Below, piece by piece: positions 28,101-36,780 of a DNA stretch of 64,000 bases. The stretch comes from Anolis sagrei (taxonomy: Eukaryota; Chordata; Lepidosauria; Squamata; Anolidae). Numbering within the stretch: position 1 is the first letter of the stretch; each line of letters begins with the position of its first letter. The stretch covers positions 51,476,866 through 51,540,865 of the forward strand of contig NC_090023.1 of NCBI RefSeq assembly GCF_037176765.1. Direction: 5' to 3'. A program made the position numbers and the translations under genes. The notes under the pieces are model-generated. The model worked only from the letters and a program-made list of their open reading frames with translations. It was not told the DNA's origin and ran no database searches.

Positions 28101-29666
28101 ACAAATATCCTTTCCTTTGCCATATACACTGTACAGTCTTCAGACTGTTATATAGAGTCTTCAGACAGGAATTTATCAATAACAGTAAAATGAGAAGAAT
28201 CTGAGAAGTAATACTTTATACTAGTAGTTCTCAACCTTTGGGTTCCCAGATGTTTTGCCCTTCAACTCACAAAAATCCTAACAGCTGATAAACTGGCTGG
28301 GATTTCTGGGAGTTGTAGACCAAAAAAATCTAAGGACTCACAGGTTGAGAACCACTGCTTTAGACGATTCTTTCAAAATAGTCACTGTTCCTAGCAAATA
28401 AATATGCAGTATGTTTTTTTATCTCATATTCCTCCCAATTTATTACACTTCAGAGGACAAGGAGGCATCGTTTAACACAGGGGTCCTCAAACTACAGCCA
28501 GACCCCTCCCCCCCGAGAGCATTTATCTGGCCCACAGGGTGTGGAGAAGCGGCAGGCGATGCGGCCCCAAAGCCGCTTTGCCTGCCGCCTCCCCCACCTT
28601 CTCCTGGCTTCAGGACGAGGCAAGGCCCTGTTCTGAAGCCAGGAGAAGGCAGGTTCGGCCCGGGGAAGCAGCAGGCGGCAGCGCGGCCCCAAAGCCGCTT
28701 CGCCTGCCCCTTCCCCCACCTTCTCCTGCCTTCAGGACGAGGCGAGGCCCCGTCCTGAAGACAGGAGAAGACAGGCTCGGCCTGGGGAGGTGGCAGGCGG
28801 CACGGCCTTAAGCCGCTTCGCCTGCCGCCTCCCCCGCTTTCTCCTGGCTCCTGGGAGTTCTGTGTGCCAAGTTTAGTTCAATTACATCATTAGTGGAGTT
28901 CAGAATGCTCTTTGATTGTAGGTGAACTATAAATCCCATCTGCTAAATGACAACCCCAACAGCATTCAAATGTCGGCATATCATGTCTTTGTGCCAAATT
29001 TGGTCCAGTGAATGAAATACATCCTGTATTTAAGATATTTACATTACGATTCATAACAGGAGCAGAATTACGGTTCTGAAGTAGCAACAAAAATAATTTT
29101 ATAGTTGGGGGTCATCACAACATGAGTAACTGTATTAAGGGGTCGTGGCATTAGGAAGGTCGAGAACCACTGGTCTATGGCAAGCATCCTCAGAGGTTGT
29201 TAGGTGACAACAATCCTATCTCTTCAGCCAAAAGCGGGCCCACACTTCCCATTGAAATAATAATAAGCTTATATCTGTTAAAATTGTTCTTTATTTATTG
29301 TATTGTTTTAAAGTTGTTGTTCTTTTGCACTACAAATAAAATATGTGCAGTGTGCATAGGAATTCATTCATTTTTTTTCCACATTATAATCTGGCCCTCC
29401 AGCAGTTTGAGGGAGCGTGACCTGGCCTTCTGTTTAAAAAGTTTGAGGACCCCTGGTTTAACATGTTGCTTCATTAGATAATTGACCAAATTAGGCCGGG
29501 TTACAGTAGTTTATTGCATTAAAGCAACTAGTTACAAAACAAATCCAACTTACCTCCAAAGCCTGGTCTCATCGCAAAATCATGGTCTTCTATACGGAGA
29601 AGTTGTTCTGATTTCATGGGCTTTACTTTAGTGCTGTCTAGTTTCCTCATCTTAATTTCTCGTTTG
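15899..29666 (-). CDS. GABRR3: GABRR3, GABA-A receptor subunit rho-3; eight exons, signal-peptide exon not found
   Basis: Family knowledge: rho subunits form plasma-membrane pentameric GABA-gated chloride channels (GABA-C pharmacology). Seen: exons 29554-29666, 26920-26987, 25876-26099, 23412-23494, 21349-21489, 18680-18832, 16626-16822 and 15899-16198 join in frame to 425 residues plus stop. Human rho-3 has 467 residues, so about 40 N-terminal residues are missing. The extracellular domain holds LYLRHYWKDERLSF (the Tyr and Arg of the agonist site) and the Cys-loop CFMDFSRFPLDTQNC, with 13 residues between the cysteines. Loop C is FYSSTGWYNRL. M1 and M2 follow; PARVSLGITTVL has Ser at the M2 2' position, as I recall for rho-2 and rho-3, whereas rho-1 has Pro. 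M3, a cytoplasmic loop with EERKQLKKRGK, and M4 end in YWGLYI. GABRR1/2 are excluded by the rho-3-like loop and by RIOX2 next door. No stop or frameshift was seen. Confidence 0.95.
16626..16822 (-). CDS. GABRR3: GABRR3 exon 8, pore helix M2 and M3
   Basis: The acceptor TTCGGCAG is followed by GITTVLTMSTIITGVSASMP (M2 and the M2-M3 loop), then VSYIKAVDVYLW and M3, ending EERKQLKKRGK at donor GTATGC. The exon has 65 codons plus two bases. Confidence 0.95.
17294..17442. mobile_element. Palindromic MITE with TAA target duplication, GABRR3 intron
   Basis: The termini gagcccttccacacagc / gctgtgtggaaggaccc are inverted, with inner arms around aaggcagaaaatcccaca. TAA flanks both sides (17291-17293, 17443-17445), which fits PIF/Harbinger. 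It lies between the M2-M3 exon and the M1 exon. Confidence 0.65.
18680..18832 (-). CDS. GABRR3: GABRR3 exon 7, membrane segment M1 and start of M2
   Basis: The acceptor CTCTTAG is followed by GWYNRLFINFGLRRHIFF, the M1 helix, the M1-M2 linker WIDRRAVPARVSL and one base of a Gly codon before donor GTAAGC. The Ser in RVSLG is the M2 2' residue. Confidence 0.95.
19775..20040 (-). repeat. tRNA-derived SINE, family A
   Basis: Antisense copy: gagcgacttgagaagctcca at its start, the tRNA-like head complement (cccattgcgccaccaggggc) at its end. It lies in a GABRR3 intron. Confidence 0.8.
20985..21295 (+). repeat. tRNA-derived SINE, family B
   Basis: The head cagtgggttaaaccgctgag, B-box-like aggtttgaatcc, the body atgtgagtagatcaataggt and the tail gacttaatgtcaggagaaaa are present. 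It ends about 55 bp from GABRR3 exon 6. Confidence 0.8.
21349..21489 (-). CDS. GABRR3: GABRR3 exon 6, loops B and C side
   Basis: The exon encodes AYNEDDLMLYWKHGNESLA through SSGLAFYSST between acceptor TCCCACAG and donor GTAGGG. It contributes the aromatic SYAY and FYSST segments of the GABA site. Confidence 0.94.
21847..22030. mobile_element. Second foldback of Penelope-like 3' ends
   Basis: Two inverted copies of the same unit as at 3763-3980 (ccatgttccagaagcattat; ataatgcttctggaacacgg) face each other around about 21930-21945. The arms differ at several positions, so this copy is older. Confidence 0.6.
22445..22583. mobile_element. hAT MITE, diverged
   Basis: Inverted segments ggtcctccaattgttttgga and gaagtccaaaacacctgaag, ending ggaaccactg. 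Confidence 0.55.
22617..22751. mobile_element. hAT MITE (cagtggttctcaac family)
   Basis: The ends cagtggttctcaacctggg / cccaggttgagaaccactg are inverted, with a central ctggtaaactggctggga. Same family as 28222-28357 and 35106-35240. Confidence 0.75.
22925..22981. repeat. Half of a cagtggttctcaac-family MITE
   Basis: Only the right arm is present (ctgggagttgtaagccataa to gttgagaaccactg). Confidence 0.6.
23412..23494 (-). CDS. GABRR3: GABRR3 exon 5, Cys-loop (83 bp)
   Basis: The exon encodes ITVSAMCFMDFSRFPLDTQN then CSLELES. The two cysteines are 14 positions apart, as in all Cys-loop receptors. The 83-bp length fits this exon in the family. The donor is GTAAGT. Confidence 0.95.
24306..24510 (+). 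mobile_element. DNA element of the 'cccgtagccagg' family
   Basis: The terminus caggcccgtagccaggattt is followed by poly-G runs and ggatctaccctagaaaacct. It is complementary in order to 14969-15250. It lies in the GABRR3 intron between exons 5 and 4. Confidence 0.55.
25876..26099 (-). CDS. GABRR3: GABRR3 exon 4, agonist-site strand and IWVPDIFF region
   Basis: The exon has 74 codons plus two bases, DFTMTLYLRHYWKDERLSF through NVLFSL. LYLRHYW carries the Tyr and Arg known to contact GABA in rho-1. KIWVPDIFFVHSKRSF is the conserved Cys-loop receptor core. The donor is GTAAGC. Confidence 0.95.
26592..26897 (+). mobile_element. CR1 LINE 3' end
   Basis: The frame reads RKNFLTVRAVQEWNSLPRSM and GLDGHLSGVF-like text, then ctggatggcccacaaggtct and the CR1 terminal repeat attctatga. 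It is 5'-truncated and inserted between GABRR3 exons 4 and 3. Confidence 0.85.
26920..26987 (-). CDS. GABRR3: GABRR3 exon 3 (68 bp)
   Basis: The exon encodes SPIPVGIDVQVESIDSISEV plus DM between acceptor TTCAAAG and donor GTAAGG. A 68-bp exon is what I recall for this position in GABA-A receptor genes. Confidence 0.94.
27042..27112 (+). repeat. SINE family B tail
   Basis: Tail only: gagcaccaacctccagagtc to cttaatgtcaggggaaaact. It follows a poly-C run. Confidence 0.65.
27786..27845 (+). repeat. BovB/RTE 3' tail
   Basis: gtgggctggtccatgagatc, then agcgactgaacaaataaaca. Confidence 0.7.
28222..28357. mobile_element. hAT MITE with 8-bp target duplication
   Basis: It belongs to the cagtggttctcaac family. 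The flanks ctttatac (28214-28221) and ctttagac (28358-28365) match at 7 of 8. Confidence 0.75.
28540..28855 (+). repeat. GC-rich tandem repeat, about 122-bp unit, about 2.6 copies
   Basis: Units contain gcggccccaaagccgctt, cctgccgcctcccccacctt and gaagccaggagaaggcaggt. Base composition is far above the AT-rich surroundings. Ala/Pro-rich frames across it are not supported as a gene. Confidence 0.8.
28856..29172 (-). mobile_element. Fragment of the hAT family seen at 42343-43369, nested
   Basis: gggagttctgtgtgccaagt, aaatttggtccagtgaatga and the terminus gtcgagaaccactg match that family in reverse order. Confidence 0.65.
29554..29666 (-). CDS. GABRR3: GABRR3 exon 2, N-terminal extracellular segment
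   Basis: The acceptor TTATTACAG is followed by one base, then KREIKMRKLDSTKV through QLLRIEDHDFAMRPGFG and one base before donor GTAAGT. EDHDFAMRPGFGG is a rho-family signature. The phase requires a preceding exon ending with two extra bases. Confidence 0.93.
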
Positions 29667-30514
29667 CTGTAATAAAAAGAAATAATTATTTTTTATCTTT
29701 CCATAAACGCCACTACGTATCACTAGAAGTCTCCTGGGTGAGATTATATGAACTGTATTTTATTAAATGAAATAAAACGAAGATTGCTTACACAGAACGT
29801 TACTGCAAATAAGAGCGTGCTTCTGCTAAATCCCATAACTGTATCAAGAGCTTCAGAATGATAGGAATCCATCTGCCTAAAAGTACAGTCTGCTGCATTT
29901 TCCAAATGCCCGCTGGAATAAAACATTTTATCTAATTTTTGGAGGGTGGCAAGCTTTTCTAACTACTGAGAAAGTCCTGCTCTATGTCCTCCCCCAATGT
30001 ATTTTTAGGCTATCAAGAAAAATAAAACAGGGGCTCATAATCACAGAGTATGAGAGATGTTGGAAGAAGAAGGCCATACTTACGGTATATTGGGTTTTAA
30101 ATGTACCCAGTTCTTAAAATACTCCTCTATGGGGCTATGATTCTTGAGTGGTATGTGTACAAGCTCTTCATTAGTGCTCTTCCTAGACACTAACATGCTA
30201 ACCAGGTGCTCACATAAACATGCAGGGCACTTGCCTCAGATTCTCCATCACACCTTACATGAAGGACAATTTTCTGATGAGGAGAATTTCCTTGTGTGAA
30301 AGTAACCCACTTCGCTGACACCAATTTGTAACAGGATGACTGTTCTAATGCCACCGAATGCCACCAATTTGTAATAGTGTGTTCCACTTCGCCAATTTGC
30401 AATGGGATTTGTTTTACTGTGGTTAGCAACACTGGCCAATCTGCGAAGGTATTCCACCTACTACTGTTTAAATCACCTAAGGTTTGCTAATTTATAAAAG
30501 GTGTGGATAATTAT

Positions 30515-31220
30515 AGATGTAATTCAGGTAACTGCCACCAACGGGAGGTAATGCCGATGAGAACTGGTTCTCCAGACGCAGATATATGGAGATGACACTG
30601 TCTTCAAACAAAAGTTAATAAGTTTATTTTGAACAAAGAGTATGGTTGCAGACTGTTGGTTTACTTGGAATAACTTAGAGAACTTGTAGAACTTTAAATG
30701 TAACTTGGTTTGCAATACAGATCACACTTCTGTATAACACAACTTGTATTTGACTTTTACTGTAGTGAAGCACTTTCTTAAATAATGTTTCCTGAGGTGA
30801 ATAGCTTTCCTGTTTGATCCTTTCTTGATCAAACCTTAGATCTCTAGTTCTTTCCTAACTAGTGATCTAAACAAGCTTCCCTTAGTCTTCTCTGACTAAT
30901 GAAACTAATCAGGTTTCCCCCTTCAACCTTCCTAGATTGAAGAAACCTCTGGCTGTTCACACACACTGCTTCTCCACTTCCCTCTCTCCTCTCTCAACTG
31001 CTCACTCCGAACGCCAAACCCTAACTAACTGCTTCTTTTCAAAACGCAGATAGATTTCTCTCGCTAGGCTCCGTCCACTTTCCACTCTCTCCTGCCTGGT
31101 CTCCTTGGCAACGCCACAATGGATACAACCAGTTATCTCTAGTTTTCAGCTACTGTTGCCAAACAAATAGTTAAACAGTTCAAATACATATACCTAGTTT
31201 CAATAACTTCCTTACACTTG
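30515..31220. other. Unassigned stretch, possibly a fossil LTR
   Basis: No gene is recognised. The segment is bounded by TGTAA / TTACA and holds an antisense AATAAA-like site near its left end, which could fit an old solitary LTR in antisense. No target duplication is visible, so this is weak. Confidence 0.2.
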
Positions 31221-31229
31221 GTCTGAAGA

Positions 31230-31440
31230 ATATTCTGGTTTATTTATTTTATTTATTTAGAGCTTTTATAACCCGGTCTTCTTGACCTCCGAAGAGGTAC
31301 TCAGGCCGGCTAACAGCAGAAAATTCATACACACATAGAATAAACAAAATAGCATCATAACACATCAAAATACATTAAAATACATATCATACAATTACAA
31401 AAGCCAGGTCGTCCGAGTAAAATCACAAATTCATCACCAT
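31230..31440 (-). repeat. Antisense L2-type 3' segment
   Basis: tttagagcttttataacccg and gaggtactcaggccggctaa resemble the reverse complement of the L2/SINE tail. Confidence 0.45.
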
Positions 31441-31821
31441 CCGCCAGTGTGGTCAGTCGTTATGGTTCTCTATCGATTCTCTAAAGACATTAACTGTCTG
31501 ATGGAACCAAATGTAGAGGCAAATGTGGCTAACACACTTCCTTTCATCACACATTGAACACAGATTGCAAACACTGCAAGATACCTCAAGTGTTGATAGG
31601 GAAACGGCCAAATCTTGGCTCATACCAATTATTTTGTCAAGGAGAACAACCTCCAGGGTCAGAACCAGAAACAATGACCACACTTATTCATGAAAAATTC
31701 ACCATTATTAGAATAATCCAGTTCTCTGTGAGTGTAAAATGTGAATAGGAGCCTTGGAAAAACCCATCGAGAAAGCAAGATAAGTACATTAATAGTTGAG
31801 TAGCAAACATGTTGTAGCAAA

Positions 31822-32045
31822 CAAGACAGGAAAGCTTGAAGAAAATAATGATGCTGGGGGAAATGGAAGGAAAAAGGAAGAGGGATCAACCAAAGTCAAG
31901 ATGGATGGATGGATGGTATCTTTGAAGTGACTGGCTTGACTCTGAAGGAGCTGGGGATGGCCATAGCCGACAGGGAGTTCTGGTGTGGGCTGGTCCATGA
32001 AGTCACAAAGAGTCAGAAGTGACTGAACGAATAAACAACAACAAA
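31822..32045 (+). mobile_element. BovB (RTE) LINE 3' end
   Basis: agacaggaaagcttgaagaa, gctgggggaaatggaaggaa and ggtccatgaagtcacaaaga encode the degraded BovB ORF C-terminus. The tail is acaacaacaaa. Confidence 0.75.
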
Positions 32046-32048
32046 GCA

Positions 32049-32049
<1 letters not shown>

Positions 32050-32097
<48 letters not shown>

Positions 32098-32098
32098 A
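32050..32098 (+). repeat. TTG microsatellite
   Basis: About 16 uninterrupted TTG units adjoining the hairpin at 32088-32170. Confidence 0.95.
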
Positions 32099-32170
32099 TC
32101 TATTAACTATTTCTATATCACCTTTCTCTCCATAGGGTGATATAGAAATAGTTAATAGATAACAACAACA
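32088..32170. repeat. Perfect 35-bp inverted repeat (hairpin)
   Basis: Arms 32088-32122 and 32136-32170 are exact complements around a 13-base loop. The arm core is tctattaactatttctata. The outer bases belong to the TTG and ACA tracts. It is not one of the MITE families recognised elsewhere in the window. Confidence 0.85.
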
Positions 32171-32517
32171 TAGGTGGCTAACAATCATATAACACAACCT
32201 AGTAAAAAAATTTAAATACGGGAAATACAAGCATTAAAAACAATTAAATATTTGTGAGTGGATATAAAGTTAAAATACAATAAATGCCATTAAAATTACC
32301 TTTAAAGCTGATAACCCCCCCCCCCTTCAAATCTCGCCCATAACCTCCCTTGCAGCTGCCCTGACCACCTTATATTCCCACTACTGTAGCTAAGGAGGTC
32401 CACCAAACTCAAAAAGATGGATTGACTGGATTCTAAATTGTATCTTCTGAGGTTAAGAATTGTACTGGAGCAGAGACATCCACTCCCACCTTTGCCACCA
32501 GAACAAGGCAATTAGTT

Positions 32518-32912
32518 CAGGGACTCCTAAAACAGATGCAATCTTCCATATGGGTTGTTGCATAAGAGCCGGCTTTAGCACAGCAGGTTAATCACCAGCT
32601 GCAGCTGCAGTAATTCTGTTTATTCGATGCTTAGTCCATAGGTCTTTCACATACAAGGCAAAAAGATAAATACATGAACACCAGATTATTAAAAACGATA
32701 TAAAATATACAATAAATCATTAAAATGCTACATATATCGATGGCAAGATGCACCCTTAAAATACTACATACTGTATGGACTTGCACCTGCATAATTAAAA
32801 ACCAGGTAAAACCAAATAGGGACTCCTAAAACAGATGCAATCTTCCATTGGATTGTTGCATAAGAACCAGCTTTAGCACAGCAGGTTAATCACCAGCTGC
32901 AGCTGCAATAAA
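32518..32912 (+). repeat. Direct duplication of about 95 bp, spaced by about 200 bp
   Basis: ggactcctaaaacagatgca through caccagctgcagctgca occurs at about 32519-32610 and again at about 32819-32908, at roughly 95% identity. The spacer is AT-rich and L2-like. Confidence 0.8.
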
Positions 32913-33660
32913 TCTTGTCTACCGTAAGGTTGACAGTTTGAAGCCGGGTCTGGGTGAGCTCCTGACCTTCAGCCCAGCTCCCCTGCCCACATAGCTGAAC
33001 GAAAACAGCAATGTGAGTAGATGAATAAGTACCCCATTAAGCAGAGAGGGAATTTAGGCATGACGTTTCGGAGGAAAGTTTACAAACAAAGAAATCTCTT
33101 CAGCAAGGAGATGGAACAACAGCAGCCCCCTGTGGCCAGAACCTAGCACAGCCTCCTAAAGATGCCAAATGATGTGAAAAATCCTAAATATACCTCTATC
33201 TGTTGTCTGTCTTGTCATTGTATAATTGGCATTGAATGTTTGCCGTATATGCTGAGAGGAGACATGATAGCCATGTATAAATACATGAGAGGAAGTCACA
33301 GGGATGAGGGAGCAAGCTTGTTTTCTGCTGCCCTGGAGACTAGGATGCGGAACAATGACTTCAAACGACAAGAAAGGAGATTCCATCTGAACATTAGGAA
33401 GAACTTCCTGACTGTGAGAACCATTCAGCAGTGGAACTCTCTGACCCGGGGTGTGGTGGAGGCTCCTACTTTGGAAGCTTTTAAACAGAGGCTGGATGGC
33501 AATCTGTCGGGGGTGCTTTGAATGCAATTTTCCTGCTTCTTGGAAGGGGTTGGACTGGATGGCCTATGAGGTCTCTTCCAACTCTATGATTCTGTGTGTC
33601 CTGTGATCTGTCCTGAGTCCCCTCCAGGGTGAGAAGGGCAAATATACGTACTGTAATTAA
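32868..33660 (+). repeat. L2-tailed tRNA SINE interrupted by CR1
   Basis: The head ctttagcacagcaggttaat, the body agcagccccctgtggccaga and the tail ctgtcctgagtcccctcc match the SINE at 5249-5722. The text breaks at about 33241 and resumes at about 33598. Confidence 0.75.
33241..33597 (+). mobile_element. CR1 LINE 3' end nested in a SINE
   Basis: ctgagaggagacatgatagc through RKNFLTVRTIQQWNSLTRGV and tggcctatgaggtctcttcc to attctgtg. 5'-truncated. Confidence 0.85.
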
Positions 33661-33664
33661 TTCA

Positions 33665-35095
33665 TTAATTAAATATTTCCCAGGGCAAGTAGCATAGCAG
33701 GTGCTCATGGTTTTTTGTGCCCATGTCTCTGCTCAAATGTTTCTGCAGTTGAGCCAACCCTGAGGAAGACCTCTGGATTGCCTCTGTCAAATAGGGAGCA
33801 GGTGGACTTTAGTGTACACCTGAAAAGATGCCTAGAATTTCTTTTCAGTTTATACCTCCATTTCCCAACCATTGTCATGTTTTCCTTCTGTGCATATAAT
33901 CCATTCATTTCACTGGCACTCAGTCAGGAATCCGGAATCATCCCCTGTGTACTGTATGCCCTTAGTGTGTATCAATCCAATCATTTGGATACTATATCCC
34001 AAATCTCTGGTCCTAGATATACCACAAGAGAGCTTTCTGGAGTCACATGCTGGTTACCAAAGGTCATCCCTGGTCACATATAACTAGATGTTAGTATCAT
34101 GAGCATTTAGAAATGAATTTCTCTATTATGCCTCCAACTTCCTCTGCAAATCCAGAATGAAGCGAAGCGTTTGCTTACATAATCATAACTCCTGTGGCTT
34201 TTTCAAAGCAAAATTATGAATATACCGAATGTTTGAGCTTGCCATAGCAAGTCCAAAGAAATATTAACTGGTTCATAATCCCACGGACATGTCATAGAGG
34301 ACAGACTGCAGGGGTCAGGGATGCCAAAACATGATGCTTGTAACCTTACCACAAACTGAAGTATTAAACTCACTCCATCATTTTAAATTAAAATGATTAA
34401 ATAAGAGATTGGATATAAACAGGCTTCCCTAATTCTGTTATGAATAGAAATCTAAAAGCACTATGTACTAGCCATATTTCCATTTACCTGAAATCAGTGG
34501 AATTTGAGTCTCTGTTTTTGTACTTAACTCTCTCTGATTTCAACGGCCTTTTTCATCAGTGATGCCATTTCAGCAGGTGGCAATGGTCTCGCATGGTGCC
34601 TTCAAAGAGATAATTAAAGCGCATGGGGGAGTAGATTGTCATCACCTGGCATCCCACAGCTTGATATTAGCACTGGGGTTGAATTTAAGATTAATTGGCA
34701 TTAGTAACCATGACATCAAATTCTGAGTGAATGTGCATGATTTTCTATCCAATGAGCCTAACAAATCTCCAAATGTTCCACCCTCAGTCGCTCTGAACTT
34801 GATCCCAAGTACATCCCTTAGTGTAACTGCTGAGTGATTGTGGTCTTTTTGCCAGTCTCACTGTCACATGAGAGGCCCAACAAAGATCCCAATGTCAGCT
34901 CCAGGCCTTGACCATCCCTAAAATAAGTCCAACTTGAAAACTGAAGATCTTTATTCAAAAAGCACACTACAGGTACCACAGGCTATCACTGTCAGAACTA
35001 TAGAAAACACAATATATAGGCTAGGCATTCAAAAATTTGATGTGCCTACATCCAATTGGTTTTAGAGACACCTTCAGTTATCCATCATTGGTCCA
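33665..35095. other. No gene recognised
   Basis: Mostly unique-looking DNA. The 122-aa frame at 33715-34083 shows no family signature and no splice context. Confidence 0.4.
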
Positions 35096-35105
35096 TTTGT
35101 CTAAC

Positions 35106-35240
35106 CAGAGGTTCTCAGCTTGTGGGTCTCCAGATCTTTTGGCCTTCAACTCCCAGAAATCCTAACAGCTAGGAAACTGGCTGGGATTTCTGGGAGTTGT
35201 AGGCCAAAACACCTGGGGACCCACAGGTTGAGAACCACTG
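35106..35240. mobile_element. hAT MITE (cagtggttctcaac family)
   Basis: cagaggttctcagcttgtgg and ccacaggttgagaaccactg are inverted. GTCTAA flanks both ends. Confidence 0.75.
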
Positions 35241-35494
35241 GTCTAAGCCAGTGGTGTCAAATTTGAGGCTCTCCTTGTATTTTGGACTTCAACTCCCAGA
35301 ATTCCTTACCATTTGACAAGTTGCTTAGTGTTGGGGTTTGTAAATGTAAACAAACAGAAGCTTTATCACTGTTTCTGAACCAAAATATACCCTGCAGTAT
35401 AAGGATGCGTCTTGGACAGCGAGAAGATCCAACCAGTCCATGCTTCAAGAAATAAAGCCTGACTGCTCATTGGAGGGAAGAATAGTAGAGGCCT

Positions 35495-35748
35495 AGATGA
35501 AGTACTTTGGCCACATCACGAGAAGAAAGGAAAGCTTAGAGAAAACAATGGTGCTGGGGAAAATGGAAGGAAAAAGGAAGAGGGGCTGACCAAAGGCAAG
35601 ACGGATGGATAGTATCCTTGAAGTGACTGGATTGACCTTGAAGGAGCTGGGGGTGGTGACAACCGACAGGGCGCTCTGGCGTGGACTAATCCATGAAGTA
35701 ACAAAGAGTCGGAAACAACTGAACGAATGAACAACAACAACATAATGA
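35495..35748 (+). mobile_element. BovB (RTE) LINE 3' end
   Basis: The frame reads YFGHITRRKESLEKTMVLGK, the BovB ORF2 C-terminus, ending agtcggaaacaactgaacga and an ACA tail. Confidence 0.85.
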
Positions 35749-36654
35749 TGTGTCACTCATATTTGTCTAACAAGCAACAGTAACTTTACTTCAGTTCAAA
35801 AGGTCAAACAGAGCAACAATATACACAGCAGTCTCTCTGAATTTTTACAGAGAACAAAGGGAATAAGCAGTGCTTTTAAACAGTCCTTAAAATATGCGTC
35901 ATGCCTTAGAAATGATCAGGCTTCAGAGAGTTGGCAGCCACTTCCTTCCTAGCTGATTCTAGTCAGCACTCTCTTCACTCTCCGAGGTGAAAATGGTAGT
36001 TAAAACCGTTTCTCTGAGCAGCAAGCTAGAGACAGTAGCCAATCAGAATTCTGGCTCCTAGCATGCTCAGCCATCTGCCAACACATGCCTTTCCAGTCAA
36101 TCCATTACATCATGGTGCCTTTTTACAAATTCCCACAGTTAGGGCTTCTGGGAACTGGCGTCCCAATCATCTGGAGGGCCATATATGGGATCAGCCTTGG
36201 GTACCAAGACATTTCCTCTCTACAGCTAAAGCTCAACTCCTTTCTATCTTAGGTTTACTGTTACTGTGATAAACTGTATTGGTCTCGGGCTAATTGTTAA
36301 TTGCAGTTGGTCATCATCTACCTCTACTCTAATTTCCATCTCCTCTATGTCTACAAACACACTACGATATGAATGTCTAGTACTTATGAGGAATAATATC
36401 AATATAGCATTACATTAGTGATATAACTTTAAGGCTTGATTATTAAGTACAAACATGACAGATAGTAAGATAGGATGGAGTTTTCATCTAAAGGAGATGT
36501 ACCACTGAATTTCCCCAAACATATTACAGTCCTCACGCTTCAAATATATTTCCCAGTATCACCAGCAAAATACTTTTCCTCAGACAGCACATATTATTTT
36601 ACCTACTATATAAACTTCACTACCAATAAAATAAGTCAATTGAACAAATTGTAC

Positions 36655-36780
36655 AACCTCTGAGGATACCTGCCACAGATGCAGGCGAAATGTCAGGAGA
36701 AAATGCTTCTAGAACATGGCCATACAGCCCGAAAAACCTACAGAACAACCCAGTGATTCTGGCCATGAAAGCCTTCAAAA
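36655..36780 (+). mobile_element. Penelope-like 3' end, single copy
   Basis: caacctctgaggatacctgc, gatgcaggcgaaatgtcagg and ggccatgaaagccttc. Same unit as the foldbacks, without the inverted partner. Confidence 0.55.

Larger units (their letters stand above)
28478..29455. mobile_element. hAT (Charlie-like) non-autonomous element, complete ends, carrying a GC-rich minisatellite and nested repeats
   Basis: The terminal inverted repeats CAGGGGTCCTCAAACT and its complement are perfect over 16 bp. GTTTAACA at 28470-28477 and 29456-29463 is a perfect 8-bp duplication. Inside lie a GC-rich tandem repeat (28540-28855), a second hAT fragment (28856-29172) and a piece of the Penelope-like unit (29173-29200). 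No transposase frame remains. It lies in the GABRR3 intron between exons 3 and 2. Confidence 0.85.

Noticed and set aside
28411-28811. Ala/Pro/Gly-rich frames
   Set aside because: Translation of the GC-rich minisatellite inside the hAT element, with repeating peptide from the tandem unit.
29744-29926. Signal-peptide-like start (MGFSRSTLLFAVTFC) with a good donor GTAAGC just upstream of GABRR3 exon 2
   Set aside because: The splice phase does not fit: exon 2 needs two spare bases, this frame leaves none, and the frame that would fit is closed by a stop. The intron would be only about 125 bp.
33162-33521. Open frame of 119 codons, and its opposite-strand partner
   Set aside because: The frame runs from SINE into CR1 3' end; the opposite frame is a shadow.
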